Positions 4,653-7,149 of a DNA stretch of 7,149 bases are shown in pieces. This DNA is from an archaeon (GTDB taxonomy: Archaea > Thermoproteota > Nitrososphaeria > Nitrososphaerales > CADDZS01): contig JAKAPU010000144.1 of NCBI GenBank assembly GCA_021806865.1, positions 1 through 7,149 on the forward strand, written 5' to 3'. Below the pieces are notes generated by a model, which saw only the letters and a program-made list of their open reading frames with translations, was not told the DNA's origin and did not search any database. Position numbers and translations under genes: made by a program. Each line of letters starts with the position of its first letter. Position 1 is the stretch's first letter.

Positions 4653-6863
4653 TCAATGAATCACCGTCGCGAGTATGATGTCTATCACTTTGATTCCAAC
4701 GAAAGGAAGAGCTGCACCGCCGAGCCCGTAGATCAGCATGTTCCTGAGGAAGGTCTTCTGCGGCGACTCTGCCTTGAATGTCACTCCTCTCAGTGCGAGC
4801 GGAATCAACATCGGGATTACTACCGCATTGAAGATTAGAGTAGAAAGGATGGCGGTCTGCGGATTGTGGAGCCCCATTATGTTCAACTCCTGAATCCTGG
4901 CAGAAGCTGTTGTAGCGAAGATGGCAGGGAGGATTGCAAAGTATTTCGCCGCGTCATTTGCAACGCTGAAGGTTGTGATCGCCCCGCGTGTCATGAGCAG
5001 CTGCTTTCCGAGCTTCACAAGATGCAGAATCTTCGAAGGGTCAGAGTCCAGATCCACCATGTTAGCAGCTTCTTTTGCGGCCGCTGTGCCGCTGTTCATG
5101 GCAAGCCCGATGTCGGCCTTTGCGAGCGCAGGCGCGTCATTTGTTCCGTCGCCCACCATACCTATCACGTGGCCCCTCGCCTGTTCTTCCTCGACGCGGT
5201 TTAACTTGTCCGTTGGTTTGGCTTCCGCCATGACCTGATCGACGCCAGCTTCCTTCGCAATAACACGTGCAGTGAGCTGGGTGTCACCCGTTATCATCAC
5301 GGTCGTGAGGCCGGTGGACCTTACTTCATCCAGCTTTTCCTTTATGTGCTGCTTCAAATTGTCCTTCAGTGCTACAAGCCCGATCACTGTGTCGTTTACC
5401 GCAACGACCAGCGGAGTACCTCCAGTCCTTGAAATCTCCTGTGCCTTCCATTTCAACTCAGATTCGTTCACATTCGGGGCCATTTTGACTATGGTGTCCA
5501 CAGAGCCCTTCAGGACTTTTGCTTCTACTCCCGATTCGTCCAGATGAATCAATATGTCCCGGACTCTCTGTGGGGAACCCTCATGACTTAGAGCAAGCGA
5601 GGTCGTCTCGCTCGGGATCAGACTCTTTTCCTCCGACCCGGTCGAGTTGGTATCTCCACCAGTGGTCTTTTTCTTCCTGACAAATTCAATCCCAGAGTAC
5701 CTCGTCTCTGCACTGAACTCGATTGGCCTTGCGGTGAGCAGACTTTCTACGAGGGGAGGGATGAACTGCTTTTCCTCTGCGAGTTCTATGATCGACTTGC
5801 CCTCGTGCGTGCCGTCGTGGAACGACGCAACGAACGCCGCTTCGCCTACATCCTCCTCGGTGAATCCGACCATCGGTATGAACTCAATCGCACCTCTGCT
5901 GCCCTCCGTGATTGTTCCTGTCTTGTCCAAAACCAAGACGTCGCAGTCTCCAGCAGATTCTATTCCCTTTCCAGATTTTGCAATGATGTTGTCTCTTCCG
6001 AGCCTCGTAATTCCCGCAACGCCGATTGCAGGCAGAAGACCACCGATGGTGGTTGGCATCAGCGCCACAAGAAGAGCTACGAGCATCGCAATGTCCGAAG
6101 GATAACCAAGAAAGCTCGAAAGAAAAAGCAAAGACCCGATCACCATTATGAAGATTAGAGACATGCCTGCAAGGAGAATTGTGAGAGCTATCTCGTTCTG
6201 GGTCTTCGGTCTCTTTGCTCCCTTGATCATGCCTATCATCTGGTCGAGAAAGCTTCGACCTCTCTCGGCCGTTATCTCTATCACTAGGTTATCACTTGCC
6301 ACTTGAGTGCCGCCGATGACGTGCTCGCCCTTTTCCTTGAAAACCGGATTGGATTCCCCCGTCATCATTGATTCGTCCACGTACGCTTTTCCGTGAGTGA
6401 CTATTCCGTCTCTTGGGATGATCTCTCCAGCAAGGACGTTCACTTCATCGCCTTGGTTTAGGGCAGACGATGTGACCACGATCTCTTTTCCGCCCTCAAT
6501 TTTTCTTGCGGTGACTTCTCTTTCAAGACGCCGCAATGATTCGACGCTAGATTTCGCCTGTGCTTCGGAGAGCGACTCGGAGAATGTTGAAAACCAAACG
6601 GTGAGAATGAGTATCAGTGCGACCTCGAAGTAAAAACTGGGAGCTTGGGTGACATATTGGCTAGATGATAGACCTGGAAAGAGACCGATGATCAAGACTA
6701 CGATGAACCCGACCTCTACAGTGAACATCACCGCGTTGTTCTTTGCAAGATAGACAGGATCGAGTTTTCTTAACGAGTCTAGAAAGACTCTGAAGTCGAG
6801 TCCACGAAATCGCCCAAGAGGTCTTTGTCCCTTCTTTGGGGGATCGGAAGCCTTGTCTGTCAT
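4653..6863 (-). CDS. kdpB: Potassium-transporting P-type ATPase subunit B, with an N-domain insertion
   Basis: 736 residues from ATG at 6863 to TGA at 4655-4653 (a TTG at 6866 gives one more). All P-type landmarks are present: actuator TGES (168-171), membrane motif PTTIGG (270-275), phosphorylated Asp313 in DKTGT, TGDTQLTA (525-532), and GDGTNDAP with Asp572 and Asp576. ANDAAKYFA carries Asp637 and Lys640, equivalent to the E. coli KdpB Asp583/Lys586 dipole residues. KdpB hydrolyses ATP in the cytoplasm to power K+ uptake through KdpA. The nucleotide-binding residues match E. coli Phe377, Ser384, Lys395 and Asp399 (here Phe383, Ser390, Lys452, Asp456). However, 51 extra residues separate the Ser and the Lys, starting RKKKTTGGDTNSTGSEEKSL and ending HLDESGVEAKVL. 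The E. coli protein has 682 residues. Ser171 corresponds to the inhibitory phosphorylation site Ser162 of E. coli. It lies 18 nt after kdpA and 1 nt before kdpC. Confidence 0.97.
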   Translation of the reverse strand: MTDKASDPPKKGQRPLGRFRGLDFRVFLDSLRKLDPVYLAKNNAVMFTVEVGFIVVLIIGLFPGLSSSQYVTQAPSFYFEVALILILTVWFSTFSESLSEAQAKSSVESLRRLEREVTARKIEGGKEIVVTSSALNQGDEVNVLAGEIIPRDGIVTHGKAYVDESMMTGESNPVFKEKGEHVIGGTQVASDNLVIEITAERGRSFLDQMIGMIKGAKRPKTQNEIALTILLAGMSLIFIMVIGSLLFLSSFLGYPSDIAMLVALLVALMPTTIGGLLPAIGVAGITRLGRDNIIAKSGKGIESAGDCDVLVLDKTGTITEGSRGAIEFIPMVGFTEEDVGEAAFVASFHDGTHEGKSIIELAEEKQFIPPLVESLLTARPIEFSAETRYSGIEFVRKKKTTGGDTNSTGSEEKSLIPSETTSLALSHEGSPQRVRDILIHLDESGVEAKVLKGSVDTIVKMAPNVNESELKWKAQEISRTGGTPLVVAVNDTVIGLVALKDNLKQHIKEKLDEVRSTGLTTVMITGDTQLTARVIAKEAGVDQVMAEAKPTDKLNRVEEEQARGHVIGMVGDGTNDAPALAKADIGLAMNSGTAAAKEAANMVDLDSDPSKILHLVKLGKQLLMTRGAITTFSVANDAAKYFAILPAIFATTASARIQELNIMGLHNPQTAILSTLIFNAVVIPMLIPLALRGVTFKAESPQKTFLRNMLIYGLGGAALPFVGIKVIDIILATVIH
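4659..4665 (-). promoter_or_regulatory. Ribosome-binding site deciding the TTG start of kdpC
   Basis: GGTGATT on the minus strand, inside the last codons of kdpB, 7 nt before TTG 4651. It matches the archaeal anti-Shine-Dalgarno (ATCACC). Together with the in-frame TGA at 4663-4661 it fixes the TTG as the start of kdpC. Confidence 0.65.
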
Positions 6864-6873
6864 CAAATCAGAT

Positions 6874-6878
6874 TCACC
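6874..6878 (-). promoter_or_regulatory. Ribosome-binding site of kdpB
   Basis: GGTGA on the minus strand in the short kdpA-kdpB gap, 10 nt before ATG 6863 and 7 nt before TTG 6866. It does not clearly choose between the two adjacent starts; the ATG is taken because it is the stronger codon. Confidence 0.55.
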
Positions 6879-6881
6879 AAT

Positions 6882-7149
6882 CTACGAGGAGAACGGCCCT
6901 ATCACGAGAAACGGGAAGAAAGTCAACGCAGTAAGCAGAAAGATCATAATCACAAGCACGATCGTGAAGGTGACACCCTCCGTTTTGATAGGCTCCCCAC
7001 CAGCCACCTTGCGTTCCTTCAAGGTAAACGATCCAGCCAGCGCGAGCATGAGCACAAGCGGCAGGTATCTCCCGAGAAGCATCACTATTCCCGTTGAGAT
7101 ATTCCAAAACGGGGTGTTTGCCAGAGTTCCAAGATAATCCGAGCCGTTG
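6882..7149 (-). CDS. kdpA: Potassium-transporting ATPase subunit A, C-terminal part only
   Basis: The reading frame enters from the right window edge and ends at TAG 6884-6882, giving the last 88 residues. KdpA (about 550-560 residues) is the K+-translocating subunit of the Kdp pump, related to Trk/Ktr channels with four P-loops. The first residues here, NGSDYLGTLANTPFWN, match the E. coli segment NNNGSAFAGLSANTPFWN. That segment is the fourth P-loop, and the G of NGS corresponds to filter residue Gly468. The rest matches the final helices: MLLGRYLPLVLMLALAGSF, a Lys/Glu loop, and a last helix ending LTFFPFLVIGPFSS. In-frame GTG (7085) and ATG (7082) codons are internal, not starts, because homology continues upstream. 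The operon promoter lies outside the window. Confidence 0.96.
   Translation of the reverse strand, partial: NGSDYLGTLANTPFWNISTGIVMLLGRYLPLVLMLALAGSFTLKERKVAGGEPIKTEGVTFTIVLVIMIFLLTALTFFPFLVIGPFSS

Noticed and set aside
5647..6105. Long plus-strand reading frame (152 codons) opposite kdpB
   Set aside because: It lies antisense to the conserved P-type ATPase core. Its low-complexity Ser/Pro/Thr composition is what a mirrored coding frame gives, and no ribosome-binding site or family resemblance is seen.
6882..7085. A separate 67-residue membrane protein starting at GTG 7085
   Set aside because: The frame is open to the window edge and the upstream residues (NTPFWN and NGS) are conserved KdpA sequence, so this is the end of kdpA.
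1..7149. tRNA, rRNA, CRISPR arrays, insertion sequences, kdpD/kdpE regulators
   Set aside because: No cloverleaf, no regularly spaced repeats, no transposase and no sensor kinase or response regulator sequence was seen on either strand.

Overview
The window looks archaeal. Ribosome-binding sites are GGTGA/GAGGT type, start codons are often TTG, two genes share a purine-rich BRE-like plus AT-rich TATA-like element about 40 nt upstream, and one gene ends in an oligo-T tract. A moderate-GC, acid-tolerant soil or thermal archaeon, possibly of the Thaumarchaeota/Nitrososphaerota group, would fit. That placement is inference: there is no rRNA or other marker here. Every gene I can support lies on the minus strand, so transcription runs from high to low coordinates.

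Right part (about 7149 to 2411): a compact operon. It starts with the 3' end of kdpA (cut by the window edge), followed by kdpB and kdpC. Next comes a 28-codon TTG-started gene at 4076-4162 that reads as kdpF, and then an ABC transporter made of an ATPase and a six-helix ABC-2-type permease. KdpA, B, C and F form the high-affinity, ATP-driven potassium pump: KdpA carries K+, KdpB is the P-type ATPase, KdpC and KdpF are single-helix partners. Here kdpF is last (A-B-C-F), not first as in E. coli kdpFABC. Its TGA stop shares a base with the ATG of the ABC ATPase, so the ABC exporter seems to be translated as part of the potassium operon. KdpB has an insertion of about 50 residues in its nucleotide-binding domain, and KdpC lacks a central segment of similar size. 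No kdpD, kdpE or other regulator is visible.

Middle part (about 2286 to 1061): single small genes, two of them broken. A GNAT acetyltransferase is interrupted by a frameshift just before its last 31 codons. A DinB-like four-helix protein appears intact. Directly behind it lies a previously open VOC (glyoxalase-fold) gene, now reduced to about 54 codons across two frames. Either this stretch is decaying or the assembly has indel errors.

Left part (976 to 13): a secreted glutamic peptidase of family G1 (eqolisin) with signal peptide and both catalytic residues (Gln, Glu), a recognisable promoter and a hairpin-plus-oligo-T terminator. Such enzymes usually work at acid pH, which agrees with an acid habitat.

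The only stretch over 300 bases without an intact gene is 923-1241. It holds the VOC remnant, a T-rich tract, an imperfect inverted repeat and the peptidase promoter. No tRNA, rRNA, CRISPR array or insertion sequence was seen.
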